Of a stretch of DNA of 64,000 bases, positions 25,564 through 33,930 are shown piece after piece; the stretch's first letter is position 1; each line of letters begins with the position of its first letter. The stretch is from the NCBI GenBank assembly GCA_963808545.1, contig CAWEGB010000006.1:248001-312000 (forward strand), read 5' to 3'. The position numbers and the translations under genes were made by a program. This DNA is from JACVRW01 sp963808545. GTDB taxonomy: Bacteria; Actinomycetota; Thermoleophilia; Solirubrobacterales; Thermoleophilaceae. The notes under the pieces were generated by a model that was not told the origin of the DNA, ran no database searches, and saw nothing but the letters and a program-made list of their open reading frames with translations.

Positions 25564-26883
25564 CTAAGCCACCGCCGCCGCAGCCGGCTGCCGCTCGCGC
25601 CCGCGCAGGACGGTCACGGCGCCCGCGGCCGGGCTGACGGTGATGCTGCGCCGCCGGGTCCGCTCGAAGCCGTCGCTCGCCAGGGCCAGCTCGCTGCCGG
25701 CGAGCACGGCCTTCAGCACGAGCTTCATCTCGAGCTGGGCGAAGCTCGCGCCCACGCAGCGCCGGCGGCCGCCGCCGAAGGGGATCCAGGTGTAGGTGCC
25801 GGGCGCCTGTTCGAGGAATCGCTCCGGCCGGAACGCGTAGGGATCGGGGTAGATGGCCGGGTCGTGATGGATGAGGTACGCGTTGGCGGCCAGCGCGCAG
25901 CCCGCGGGATAGGTCCAGCCCCCGATCTCCACCGGCTCCATCACCAGCCGCGGCGCGGCGTTGGGGAGCACCGGACGCCGGCGAAGCGTCTCCTGGACGG
26001 TGGCCGTGAGGTAGGCGTCGTCGTCGCCGCGGTCGATCTCCTCGGTCAGCCGGCGCAGCACGCGTGGCGTTCGCGCCAGGCGCTCGAAGGCCCAGGCCAG
26101 CTCGGAGGCCGTGGTCTCATGGCCGGCGACGAGCAGGGTCATGAGCTCGTCGCGCAGCTCCTGCGCCGACATCGGCGAGCCGTCCTCGTGACGAGCCTCG
26201 AGCAGCATCGCGAGCACGTCGTCGCCGTCGCCCGGGTTCCGCCTGCGCTCGTCGATCAGCTCGAACATGAGCGAGTCGGCCTCTTCGCGGTCGCGCACGA
26301 ACCCCCGCCAGCGCGCGCCGCGCTGGAATGCGGGGAGCATGGAGGTCGGCGAGGTGGTCACCTCGAGGATGGTGTTGAGCTTCTCGCGCAGGCGCTCGTA
26401 GCGCCCACCCGGGTCGACGCCGAACACGGCCCGCATGATGATCTCGAGCGTCAGGGCCTGCAGCCGGGAATGGAGCTCGAACGCCTCTCCCCGTGGCCAG
26501 CGGGCCACCTCGCGCTCGGCCACCTCGGCCACCAGGCCGGAGAGGCGATCCATCCGCTCGCCGTGGAAGGCGGGCAGCATGAGCTTGCGCTGGCTCATGT
26601 GCGCCCCCTCGTCGAGGAGGATCAGCGAATTGCGCCCCACGATCGGTTCGAGGATGCGGGCGCCCTCGCCGGGGTGGAGCACCTCGGGCGACGTGGTGAA
26701 GACCTCCTTGACCACCTCGGGGTCGGCGAGGTGGACGAAGGGCGGCGTCTGCAGGAACAGCATCGTGAAGCGGTTGCCGTAGCGCGACCGGCAGCGCTCG
26801 AAGAAGGGCGCCGTCCTCGTCCACCAGCCGAGGGTCTGGAGCGTCTTCGGCATGCGGGGGCCGGGCGGAAGGCCACGGGGCAT
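25564..26883 (-). CDS. Cytochrome P450
   Basis: A 439-residue P450. AGHETTA is the I-helix oxygen-binding motif, ETLRRRP the ExxR pair, FRPERF the PERF region, and FGGGRRRCVGASFA the heme-thiolate loop with its Cys. No membrane anchor, as in bacterial class I P450s. A candidate electron donor is the small ferredoxin at 47066-47272, far away in the window. A 21-residue membrane peptide is encoded 25 nt upstream on the same strand. The substrate is unknown; the sequence style is CYP1xx-like, close to lipid or terpene hydroxylases. Confidence 0.94.
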   Translation of the reverse strand: MPRGLPPGPRMPKTLQTLGWWTRTAPFFERCRSRYGNRFTMLFLQTPPFVHLADPEVVKEVFTTSPEVLHPGEGARILEPIVGRNSLILLDEGAHMSQRKLMLPAFHGERMDRLSGLVAEVAEREVARWPRGEAFELHSRLQALTLEIIMRAVFGVDPGGRYERLREKLNTILEVTTSPTSMLPAFQRGARWRGFVRDREEADSLMFELIDERRRNPGDGDDVLAMLLEARHEDGSPMSAQELRDELMTLLVAGHETTASELAWAFERLARTPRVLRRLTEEIDRGDDDAYLTATVQETLRRRPVLPNAAPRLVMEPVEIGGWTYPAGCALAANAYLIHHDPAIYPDPYAFRPERFLEQAPGTYTWIPFGGGRRRCVGASFAQLEMKLVLKAVLAGSELALASDGFERTRRRSITVSPAAGAVTVLRGRERQPAAAAVA

Positions 26884-26908
26884 GCCTGCAATGTACGGGA
26901 CGCGGCTT

Positions 26909-26974
26909 CTAGAGCAGGATCAAGATGATGATGACCAGCAGGATTACTACGACGGCTCCGACTCCTATGTACAC
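26909..26974 (-). CDS. 21-residue hydrophobic peptide upstream of the P450
   Basis: GTG to TAG encodes a peptide that begins MYIGVGAVVV and continues with Ile, Leu and Val to its end, a single membrane helix and nothing else. A perfect AGGAGG (26980-26985) stands 5 nt before the GTG, and there is no alternative gene in this gap. The P450 ATG follows 25 nt after the TAG, so the two should be on one transcript. Conventional gene finders miss it because of its length. Confidence 0.65.
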   Translation of the reverse strand: MYIGVGAVVVILLVIIILILL

Positions 26975-27144
26975 AGCGGCCTCCTCGCGATTGAACTGAG
27001 CTATCCCACTCTGCCCCGAAATGGCGCGCGCAAACCCGGTCTGAATAAGCGAGGATGGCCGGGTGCGCTGGCAACGACCGGGCAAGAGCGGCGACCTGAT
27101 CGACGCTCGCGGGGGCGGAGGGGGCCTCGGACGGGGAGCGGGGC

Positions 27145-27966
27145 ATGCCGGGAGGGCGGATGGCCATCCCCGGTGGCCTCGGCATCGGTGGGATCGTGAT
27201 CGTGCTCCTCATCACGCTCCTGTCCGGCGGCGGTGGGGGTGGCTCACCGGCGTTCGGCGTCGACAACCAGTTCGGCCAGTCGCCCCAGGCGCCCGACGCG
27301 TCGGGCATCCCCGCGGCCCAGGATCCCGAGAAGGACCTCAAGGACTTCAGCTCCTACGTGTTCACCCGGGTGCAGGACACCTGGGCCGACACCTTCCGGA
27401 GGGCGGGCGAGCCCTACGAGCGGGCGCAGCTGGTGCTCTACCGCGGAGGGGTGAACACCGGCTGTGGGGGCGCATCGTCCGCGGTGGGACCGTTCTACTG
27501 CCCGGCCGATCAGCGCGTCTACGTCGACCTCTCCTTCTACAACGACATGGAGCAGCAGCTGGGCGCGCCGGGAGACTTCGCCTGGGCCTACGTGATCGCG
27601 CACGAGGTGGGCCACCACGTCCAGAACGAGCTCGGCACGAGCTCCGAGGTGCGTCGCCTCCAGCAGCAGAATCCGGGCGACGCCAACCGGCTGTCGGTGC
27701 GCCTCGAGCTGCAGGCCGACTGCTACGCCGGGGTGTGGGCCAACACCGTCTACGAGGCGGGCGACCTGGAGGAGGGCGACGTGGAGGAGGCCATTGGCGC
27801 CTCCGAGGCGGTGGGCGACGACCGTCTACAGCGCGGGGCGGGCGGGAGCATCAACCCGGACTCCTTCACCCACGGCAGCTCCGAGCAGCGGGCGCGCTGG
27901 TTCAACACCGGGCGCGAGCGCGGCGAGCCGGGCGACTGCGACACCTTCTCGGCGGATTCGGTGTAG
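27145..27966 (+). CDS. Neutral zinc metallopeptidase (YpfJ family), N-terminus out of frame
   Basis: This frame encodes 273 residues: Gly-rich start, membrane helix (GGIVIVLLITLL), then a peptidase domain with HEVGHHVQ (HExxH zinc site, about residues 152-159), ELQADCYAGVWA supplying the third ligand region, and a C-terminal GSSEQRARWFNTG. The family normally begins with a basic MRWxxRxxS segment. That segment is present at 27063 (MRWQRPGKSGDLIDARGGGG) with GAGGA upstream but in another frame, so about one base is extra near 27138-27145. It may be a real frameshift, internal initiation at 27145, or a sequencing error. Confidence 0.85.
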   Translation: MPGGRMAIPGGLGIGGIVIVLLITLLSGGGGGGSPAFGVDNQFGQSPQAPDASGIPAAQDPEKDLKDFSSYVFTRVQDTWADTFRRAGEPYERAQLVLYRGGVNTGCGGASSAVGPFYCPADQRVYVDLSFYNDMEQQLGAPGDFAWAYVIAHEVGHHVQNELGTSSEVRRLQQQNPGDANRLSVRLELQADCYAGVWANTVYEAGDLEEGDVEEAIGASEAVGDDRLQRGAGGSINPDSFTHGSSEQRARWFNTGRERGEPGDCDTFSADSV

Positions 27967-28117
27967 GCGGCACCGGCCGCGATCTTCGGCGAGCGCCACC
28001 GGTCCGCTTGGAGCGGTGCCCACCCTGTGGGACGATCGTCGTCGCAGCGCGGGAGACCGGGCGCTGCCCGTCCGAAAAGGAGGCGCCACGCCCTCAGATC
28101 GTCCCGACTTCTCGAGC

Positions 28118-29287
28118 ATGGCAGACGACTATGCGCGGCACGCGCTGTCGCAGCGCGCAGCGTTCGAGGCGACTCACCCGGCCGCGCTGGCCGCCGCGCG
28201 GCAGTTTGCGGAGGAGCCGGTGCTCCGCGTGGTCGATCTCGGCGCCGCGGACGGGGTCAACTCTCACGCCCTCATCCGCGCTCTCGCCGACGAGCGCGCC
28301 GGCAGTTCGCTGATCTACGCGCTTGTGGATCTCCCAACCAACGCATGGAGCGTCGCTGCCGACCACCTACGGCACGCCTTCGGTGACCGGGCGGACCGAT
28401 CTGAGGTCGTCGTAATCCCTGCGCCGGGCGAAGCCGGCCGGGGGGTCTCAGATGTCGGCACCGGCGCTCACTACGCCTCGCCCGAGGCCCACAGCGAGGC
28501 CTGCCGCCGCGCGGTCGAGCACGACCCACCCCCCGCCACGGTGATCAGCCTGGCGGGCATTCCCCTCCAGCAGGCGCCCTGCCTGCCGCCGGGCAGCGTG
28601 CACGTCGCGGTCACGGGAACGGCGATGCACTGGGTCGCCGACGCGGGCGGCCTGGCCTCGACCGGATCTGTCTTTCCGGGGTACCCCGACCACACGGACG
28701 AAGCCGAGCGGCGAGCCTGGCGCGTGGAAGCGGCGCGGCAGTGGGAGCAGCTGCTCGAGATGCGTGCCATCGAGCTCGCGCCGGGCGGCCGGTTCATCGC
28801 CGCGCTGCCCGCCTCCCCCGCTCCGTGCCCGGACAGGACCGGGCTCTACGTGGAGATCATCGGCGACATGAACGAGGTGCTCGCCGAGTGGTGCCGCGCG
28901 GAGCGCATCGGCGCCGCCACCGCCGCCGCGGTCGTCGTTCCGGTGTGGATGCGGACGCTCGACGAGATCCGGGCCCCCTTCGAGGCGGGCGGCGGGGAGG
29001 TGGACGGCCTCGAGCTCGAGAGCGCCGAGCTCTTCCGTCTCGACAATCCCTACTGGCACGACGATCCCGCCGTGTTCGCGCGCGCCTATGTGCGAAGCGT
29101 GACCGCGTGGGGCACGCCGCTCTTCCTACGCGCGTTCGCGCGTGAGGGAGAGGACCGCGCCCCTGGTCTCCTCCTCGACTTCCTCGAGGAGCTCGAGGAG
29201 CGCGTTGCGGACGCCCCCGACCGCTACCGCCGGGACTACATCGAGGCGCTCATCATCTGCCGGAAGGTGGACGGCAGCCCGCGCTAG
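28118..29287 (+). CDS. SABATH-like carboxyl/N-methyltransferase
   Basis: A 389-residue SAM-dependent methyltransferase. VVDLGAADGVNS is motif I, and the long insert-rich C-terminal half with YVEIIGDMNEVLAEW and RAFAREG resembles plant SABATH enzymes, which methylate carboxyl groups of salicylate, jasmonate or gibberellin. Bacterial homologues exist but are rarely characterised. The ATG at 28118 is used. A strong AAAAGGAGG at 28075-28083 instead points at an ACG at 28088 in the same frame, so the start is doubtful. No obvious operon partner. Confidence 0.8.
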   Translation: MADDYARHALSQRAAFEATHPAALAAARQFAEEPVLRVVDLGAADGVNSHALIRALADERAGSSLIYALVDLPTNAWSVAADHLRHAFGDRADRSEVVVIPAPGEAGRGVSDVGTGAHYASPEAHSEACRRAVEHDPPPATVISLAGIPLQQAPCLPPGSVHVAVTGTAMHWVADAGGLASTGSVFPGYPDHTDEAERRAWRVEAARQWEQLLEMRAIELAPGGRFIAALPASPAPCPDRTGLYVEIIGDMNEVLAEWCRAERIGAATAAAVVVPVWMRTLDEIRAPFEAGGGEVDGLELESAELFRLDNPYWHDDPAVFARAYVRSVTAWGTPLFLRAFAREGEDRAPGLLLDFLEELEERVADAPDRYRRDYIEALIICRKVDGSPR

Positions 29288-29378
29288 TTGTCCTTCTGCA
29301 CGCGTGCTTGCCCGTGTGACCGTTCGCGAGACGGAAACTCATCGCCGCGGGCGGTCTGAGGGATCGGTACGGAGCGCC

Positions 29379-30920
29379 TCAGCCCGGCAGGCTGCCGGTG
29401 CGCGCTATGCGACGAAAGGTTCTGCTGCTCGGTCGCGGCGTGCGCTCGAGCGTGTCCGGGTCGTAGGAGTAGAAGCCGAAGCGCGGGTAATACCCGGCGC
29501 TCCACTCGAAGTTGTCGACCAGCGACCAGGCCAGGTAGCCCTTCACGCGCGCCTCGCCGGCCCGCATGGCCGCTCTCAGCTGGCGGAGGTGGCTCAGCAG
29601 ATAGCCGCGGCGCTGGTCGTCGTCGGCGTCGGCCAGCCCGTTCTCGGTCACGTAGACCGGCCGTCCGTAGCTCCCCGCGATCTTCAGCACTCGCCGGAAG
29701 CCCTCGGGGTAGATCTCCCAGCCGAACTCCGTGCAGGTCGTGGGACATGGCGGGGCGTCGGGGCGCTGCGGGATCCGGTACTCGTTGCGGGGCAGGAAGT
29801 CGAACAGCGGCACGGTGGTGCTGGCCGGCACGCCGAGGCCGGTGACCCGGCTGCGGAAGTAGTAGTTGAGCCCGATGAAGTCCGCCCGCCGGCCCAGCCG
29901 CGGGTTGCGCTCCCCGGCCTCGATTCGGCCGTCGACATCGGCATCGTCGAGCCCCTTCACCACCGCGTTGAGGAAGACCCGGTTGAAGATGTAGTCGGCG
30001 TGCCGGGCGCCGGCGCGGTCGTTCGCACTGGCGGGGTCCGCAGGCGTGAAGGCGACCATGTTGTGCACGGGTCCCACCCGGGCGCGGCGGTCGTAGCGGT
30101 GGATCGCGTCGTAGGCGCGGCCGTTGGCCCGGGCGAAGTTGCGCACCACGCGCACCGCGCCCGTGAAGGAGTTGGCGCCGGGCGGGAACCAGCCGGCGAG
30201 CGCACCCGGCACGTTCACGTAGCCGCTCACCGCCACCACCATCGGCTCGTTGACCGTGACCCAGAGGTTCACGAGGTCGCCGTACTTCCAGGCCGCCCAG
30301 GCGGCGTACTTGCCGAACTCGCGCACGGTCCTCGTGTTGAGCCAGCCGCCCTTGTCGATCCTGGGCAGGGGATCGTCGGGGCCGCGCCCGGCCAGCGCCC
30401 GGTTCGCCGCGAGCGGGTCGTGCAGCCAGGTGGGCGTGGTGAAGTGGTGCAGGGTCACCATCGGCTCGAGACCGCGCCGCCGGATCGCCCGCAGCTCCGC
30501 AGCGTAGTGGCGCACCGCCGCCCTGTCGGCGAGGCGGTCGAGCTGGCGCGGAGTGCGCGCGCCGGCGGTGGAGCGCGGGAAGATGCGGCTCCATTCGATC
30601 CCGAAGCGGAAGGCGTTGGCACCCAGCCCATGCCGGGCCAGAGCGACGTCCGTGCGGAACTCGCGCCAATGCCCCGGCCCGCGCTCGACGCGGTCGCCGC
30701 TCTGGCGCCCGGCGGCGATATTCGCCTCGTCGTGGGACCACACCCACCAGTCGCTGCGCGGGTCGCCGTTGGCCGGGCTGCCGCCCGCCTCGGTCTGGAA
30801 GCCGGCGATGGCCGTGCCCCAGAGGAAGTCGCGCGGGAAGTCGCGCGCCCCCGCCGACGCGGGCAGCGCGAGAATCGCCAGAGCGGCTAGAAGGAGCCCG
30901 CGTAGAAGTTGCGGTCCCAT
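29379..30920 (-). CDS. Secreted family 1 glycoside hydrolase (beta-glycosidase)
   Basis: A 513-residue protein with a signal peptide (about residues 1-25, ending ASAGA) and a GH1 barrel. WVTVNEP carries the acid/base Glu and VYVTENG the nucleophile Glu, with WGTAIAGFQTEAGG near the N-terminus for the glycone site. It hydrolyses beta-glycosides outside the cytoplasm, which is unusual because most bacterial GH1 enzymes are cytosolic. Its first 34 nt overlap the end of the aldo/keto reductase gene on the same strand. Confidence 0.92.
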   Translation of the reverse strand: MGPQLLRGLLLAALAILALPASAGARDFPRDFLWGTAIAGFQTEAGGSPANGDPRSDWWVWSHDEANIAAGRQSGDRVERGPGHWREFRTDVALARHGLGANAFRFGIEWSRIFPRSTAGARTPRQLDRLADRAAVRHYAAELRAIRRRGLEPMVTLHHFTTPTWLHDPLAANRALAGRGPDDPLPRIDKGGWLNTRTVREFGKYAAWAAWKYGDLVNLWVTVNEPMVVAVSGYVNVPGALAGWFPPGANSFTGAVRVVRNFARANGRAYDAIHRYDRRARVGPVHNMVAFTPADPASANDRAGARHADYIFNRVFLNAVVKGLDDADVDGRIEAGERNPRLGRRADFIGLNYYFRSRVTGLGVPASTTVPLFDFLPRNEYRIPQRPDAPPCPTTCTEFGWEIYPEGFRRVLKIAGSYGRPVYVTENGLADADDDQRRGYLLSHLRQLRAAMRAGEARVKGYLAWSLVDNFEWSAGYYPRFGFYSYDPDTLERTPRPSSRTFRRIARTGSLPG

Positions 30921-31864
30921 CGGTGTCCCCGCAGCTTCTCCACGGCCTCGGCGGGCAGCCCGCGACCGTCTCCAACAGCCATGTTTCGCTCCACGTTGCG
31001 CACGCTGCGCATCCCCGGGATCACGGTCGACACGGCGGAATCGGAGAGCACGAAGCGCAGCGCGGTTGCGGCCATGTCGTCGAGCTCGATGCCCAGATCC
31101 TCGACGATCGCGTCCACGTGCTCCTTGACCTCCCGCTTGCGATCGTCGCGGAAGTAGTCATTGCGGAAGTCGTCCTCGGGGAACGTCGTGTCAGGGGTGA
31201 TGCGGCCGGTCAGCCCACCCTCGTCGAGCGCGACCCGCACGATCACGCCCACGTCGTGCTCGCGCACGGCGGGGAACAGCCGGTCAGCGGGCGACTGATC
31301 GAAGACGTTGTAGATCACCTGGACGGTGTCGGCCACGCCGCTCTCGACGAGCCGCAGGGCGCTCTCCGGCTGGTGGTCGTTGATGGAGACGCCGAAGAAG
31401 CGGATCTTGCCCTCCTGCTTCAGGGCGTCCACGGTCTCCAGCCAGTCGCCCTGGTCCAGCCACTCGTCGCGCCAGACATGGAGCTGCTGGACGTCGATCG
31501 CCTCCAGGCCAAGGTTCTCGAGGCTGCGCTCGGTGAGCTTCCGCACGTGCTCGCCGGGGAACACGTCCTCCACCCGGCTGCCCTCGTCAGCCGGCCAGGT
31601 GAGGTTCTTGGGCGGCACCTTGCTGGCCACGTACACCCGCTCGCTGCGTTCGCGCACCACGCGTCCCACCAGCCGCTCGCTGTGTCCCTCCCCGTAGGCG
31701 GCGGCGGTGTCGATGAAGTTGAGCCCCAGATCGATCGCGCGGTTGAGTGCGCGGATCGACTCGTCGTCCTCCGCGCCCTCCCACTGCACGCCGCTGATCC
31801 CCCACGCGCCGTAGCCGATCTCAGAGATCTCAAGGCCGGTCTTGCCGAGTCTTCTTCGCTCCAT
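30887..31864 (-). CDS. Aldo/keto reductase
   Basis: A 325-residue TIM-barrel NADPH-dependent reductase. The start MERRRLGKTGLEISEIGYG is typical, and FIDTAAAYGEGHSERL holds the catalytic Asp and Tyr. SDSAVSTVIPGMRSVRNVE is the C-terminal cofactor-binding segment. The ATG at 31864 lies 9 nt after TACGGT on the minus strand. Upstream of the GH1 gene and overlapping it, it may process the aldose released, but this is inference. Confidence 0.92.
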   Translation of the reverse strand: MERRRLGKTGLEISEIGYGAWGISGVQWEGAEDDESIRALNRAIDLGLNFIDTAAAYGEGHSERLVGRVVRERSERVYVASKVPPKNLTWPADEGSRVEDVFPGEHVRKLTERSLENLGLEAIDVQQLHVWRDEWLDQGDWLETVDALKQEGKIRFFGVSINDHQPESALRLVESGVADTVQVIYNVFDQSPADRLFPAVREHDVGVIVRVALDEGGLTGRITPDTTFPEDDFRNDYFRDDRKREVKEHVDAIVEDLGIELDDMAATALRFVLSDSAVSTVIPGMRSVRNVERNMAVGDGRGLPAEAVEKLRGHRWDRNFYAGSF

Positions 31865-31912
31865 GGGGTGCGAACCGTACTCACCGGGTACGGATAGAGG
31901 GTGGAGGGCGTG

Positions 31913-32338
31913 GTGAAGATCGAGAAGGTGATGACGTTCGAGACCCGCACCGGCAACACGCGCTACGTGCTCCAGGACGGGGACGGCAACGAGTACACGA
32001 CCTTCCGGGAGTCGATCGGCGGCGAGGCCAAGCGCCTCGAGGGCCAGCGGGTGCGCATCGAGTACCACGAGAGCCAGAAGGGCCAGTACACGAACGTCTA
32101 CGTCGACAGCGTCGAGCCGGCGCCCGAGGAGCCGGCGGGCGCCGACAGCGGTCCTGCCACCGATGCCGACGAGGCCGCCTGGCGCACCGCGGTGGAGGCG
32201 GCCCCATGGCTGGTGGGGGAGTCCGAGCCGCAGGAGGAGGTGGCGCCGGAGGAGCTCTACGACAAGCTGGCGCCCTTCAAGGAACGGGTGGCGAAGGACA
32301 TCAAGGAAGGCGAGCCCGAAGAAGACGACGAGTCCTAG
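31913..32338 (+). CDS. Conserved hypothetical protein with OB-like N-terminal domain
   Basis: A 141-residue protein. The first 70 residues form a short beta-rich domain (KVMTFETRTGNTRYVLQD, GEAKRLEGQRVRIEYHES) like small OB folds; the rest is an acidic linker and a C-terminal helix ending in EEDDES. I prefer the GTG at 31913 because GGAGG (31903-31907) is 5 nt away; GTGs at 31901 and 31910 are alternatives. No function is known to me. Confidence 0.65.
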   Translation: MKIEKVMTFETRTGNTRYVLQDGDGNEYTTFRESIGGEAKRLEGQRVRIEYHESQKGQYTNVYVDSVEPAPEEPAGADSGPATDADEAAWRTAVEAAPWLVGESEPQEEVAPEELYDKLAPFKERVAKDIKEGEPEEDDES

Positions 32339-32367
32339 GCGGTCGGCCGCTATAGCGTGCGCCCGTG

Positions 32368-33906
32368 ATGGCCGGGCTCGACCGCGGCACTCTCCTGGCT
32401 CTGGGAGCGATGGCGCTGGCGATCTTCGTGATCGCCAACGATCTGACGGCCCTGAGCGTCGCGCTGCCGGACATCGAGAAGGACTTCGACTCGGACGTGA
32501 CCACCGTGCAGTGGGTGATCAACGCCTACGCGCTGGTCTTCGGCGTCCTGATCGTGACCGGCGGTCGCCTGGCCGACATGTTCGGCCGCCGGCGGCTGTT
32601 CTTCATCGGGGCTGCGATCTTCGCCGGCTTCTCGGTGCTGGGCGGGGCCGCCCAGGACGACTGGTGGCTGATCGTCTGCCGGGCGCTCATGGGCATCGGG
32701 GGCGCGATCATGTGGCCCGCCGCCCTCGGCATGACCTACGACGCGTTGCCCGCGGACAAGGCGGGCCTGGCGGGCGGCCTGATCCTCGGAGTGGCCGGCT
32801 TCGGCAACGCCGCCGGCCCGCTGATCGGGGGCGTGCTGACCGAGCTGCTCAGCTGGCGCTGGATCATGTTCCTCAACCTGCCCATCGCCGCCCTGGCCTG
32901 CTTCGCCACCTGGCGCGCGATCGACGAGTCGAAGTCCGACACGGGGCGAGAGCGCATCGACTACGCGGGCATCGCCAGCCTGTCGATCGGCCTGATCGCG
33001 CTACTCGTGGCCCTCGACCAGGTAACGGACTGGGGCTGGGGCGACCCGCGGACACTCGGGCTGTTCGCGGCGTGCGTCCTGCTGCTGGTGATCTTCGCCG
33101 TCAACGAGCGCCGGGCCGGCTCGTGGGCTCTCATCCCCCGCGACGTGATGGCCAACCCGCACTTCCGGGCCGCCTGCCTGGCCACCCTCATGATGTCGGC
33201 GGTCTTCTTCGCCTCGCTGCTGTTCCTGCCGCAGTTCTTCCAGAAGATCCTCGGCTACGGCCCGCTCGAAGCCGGCGCCGCCCTGCTGCCGATGATGGCG
33301 GTGTTCGCCGTCACGTCGTTCGTGGCCGGCGGGCTGTACGAACGGCTCGGGGCCAAGCTGATCGTCTCGGCCGGAGCGGGGTGCCTCACTCTGGGCGCGT
33401 TCCTGATCTCGCTCATCGACCGCGACTCGGGCCTCGCCTCGGTCGTCCCGGGCATGGTGGTACTCGGCATCGGAGTCGGCCTGTTCTACTCATCGATCAC
33501 CACGGTGGCCGTAACCGCTCTCGATCCATCTCGCGCGAGCCTGGCGGGCGGCATCGTCTACATGTTCCAGGTGGCCGGCGGGTCGGTGGGCCTTGGGCTG
33601 ACCACCACGATCTTCATCACCGCCTCCGAGGACAGGCTCCAGTCGGAGCTCGCCGGCTCGAACCTGAGCGAACGTGAGGTGGACGCCCTCCACGGCGCGC
33701 TGGCCGGCACGGAGACCGCGACCGAGATCCTCGCCCGTTTCTCGAGCTCGGCCGCCGCGCGCGTCCTGGAGCTGGTGCGCGATGCCTTCGCCGCGGGCAT
33801 GCAGTGGGCGTTTCGGCTGGTGGCCCTGCTCGCCCTCGTGGGCGTCCTCATCTCGGTGCTGTTCGTGGGCGGCTCGCTGCTGGGAGGACGGAGAACGGCG
33901 CCCTGA
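32368..33906 (+). CDS. MFS drug-efflux transporter, DHA2 (EmrB/QacA) type
   Basis: A 512-residue protein with 14 predicted membrane helices. LADMFGRRRLFFIGA is MFS motif A, and GNAAGPLIGGVLTE matches motif C of drug:proton antiporters. The start is the ATG at 32368, or the GTG immediately before it; TAGCGT lies at 32353-32358. No TetR or MarR regulator flanks it. Probably proton-driven export of lipophilic compounds. Confidence 0.92.
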   Translation: MAGLDRGTLLALGAMALAIFVIANDLTALSVALPDIEKDFDSDVTTVQWVINAYALVFGVLIVTGGRLADMFGRRRLFFIGAAIFAGFSVLGGAAQDDWWLIVCRALMGIGGAIMWPAALGMTYDALPADKAGLAGGLILGVAGFGNAAGPLIGGVLTELLSWRWIMFLNLPIAALACFATWRAIDESKSDTGRERIDYAGIASLSIGLIALLVALDQVTDWGWGDPRTLGLFAACVLLLVIFAVNERRAGSWALIPRDVMANPHFRAACLATLMMSAVFFASLLFLPQFFQKILGYGPLEAGAALLPMMAVFAVTSFVAGGLYERLGAKLIVSAGAGCLTLGAFLISLIDRDSGLASVVPGMVVLGIGVGLFYSSITTVAVTALDPSRASLAGGIVYMFQVAGGSVGLGLTTTIFITASEDRLQSELAGSNLSEREVDALHGALAGTETATEILARFSSSAAARVLELVRDAFAAGMQWAFRLVALLALVGVLISVLFVGGSLLGGRRTAP

Positions 33907-33930
33907 GCGCCAGCGCTTAAGCTGGCGCCC

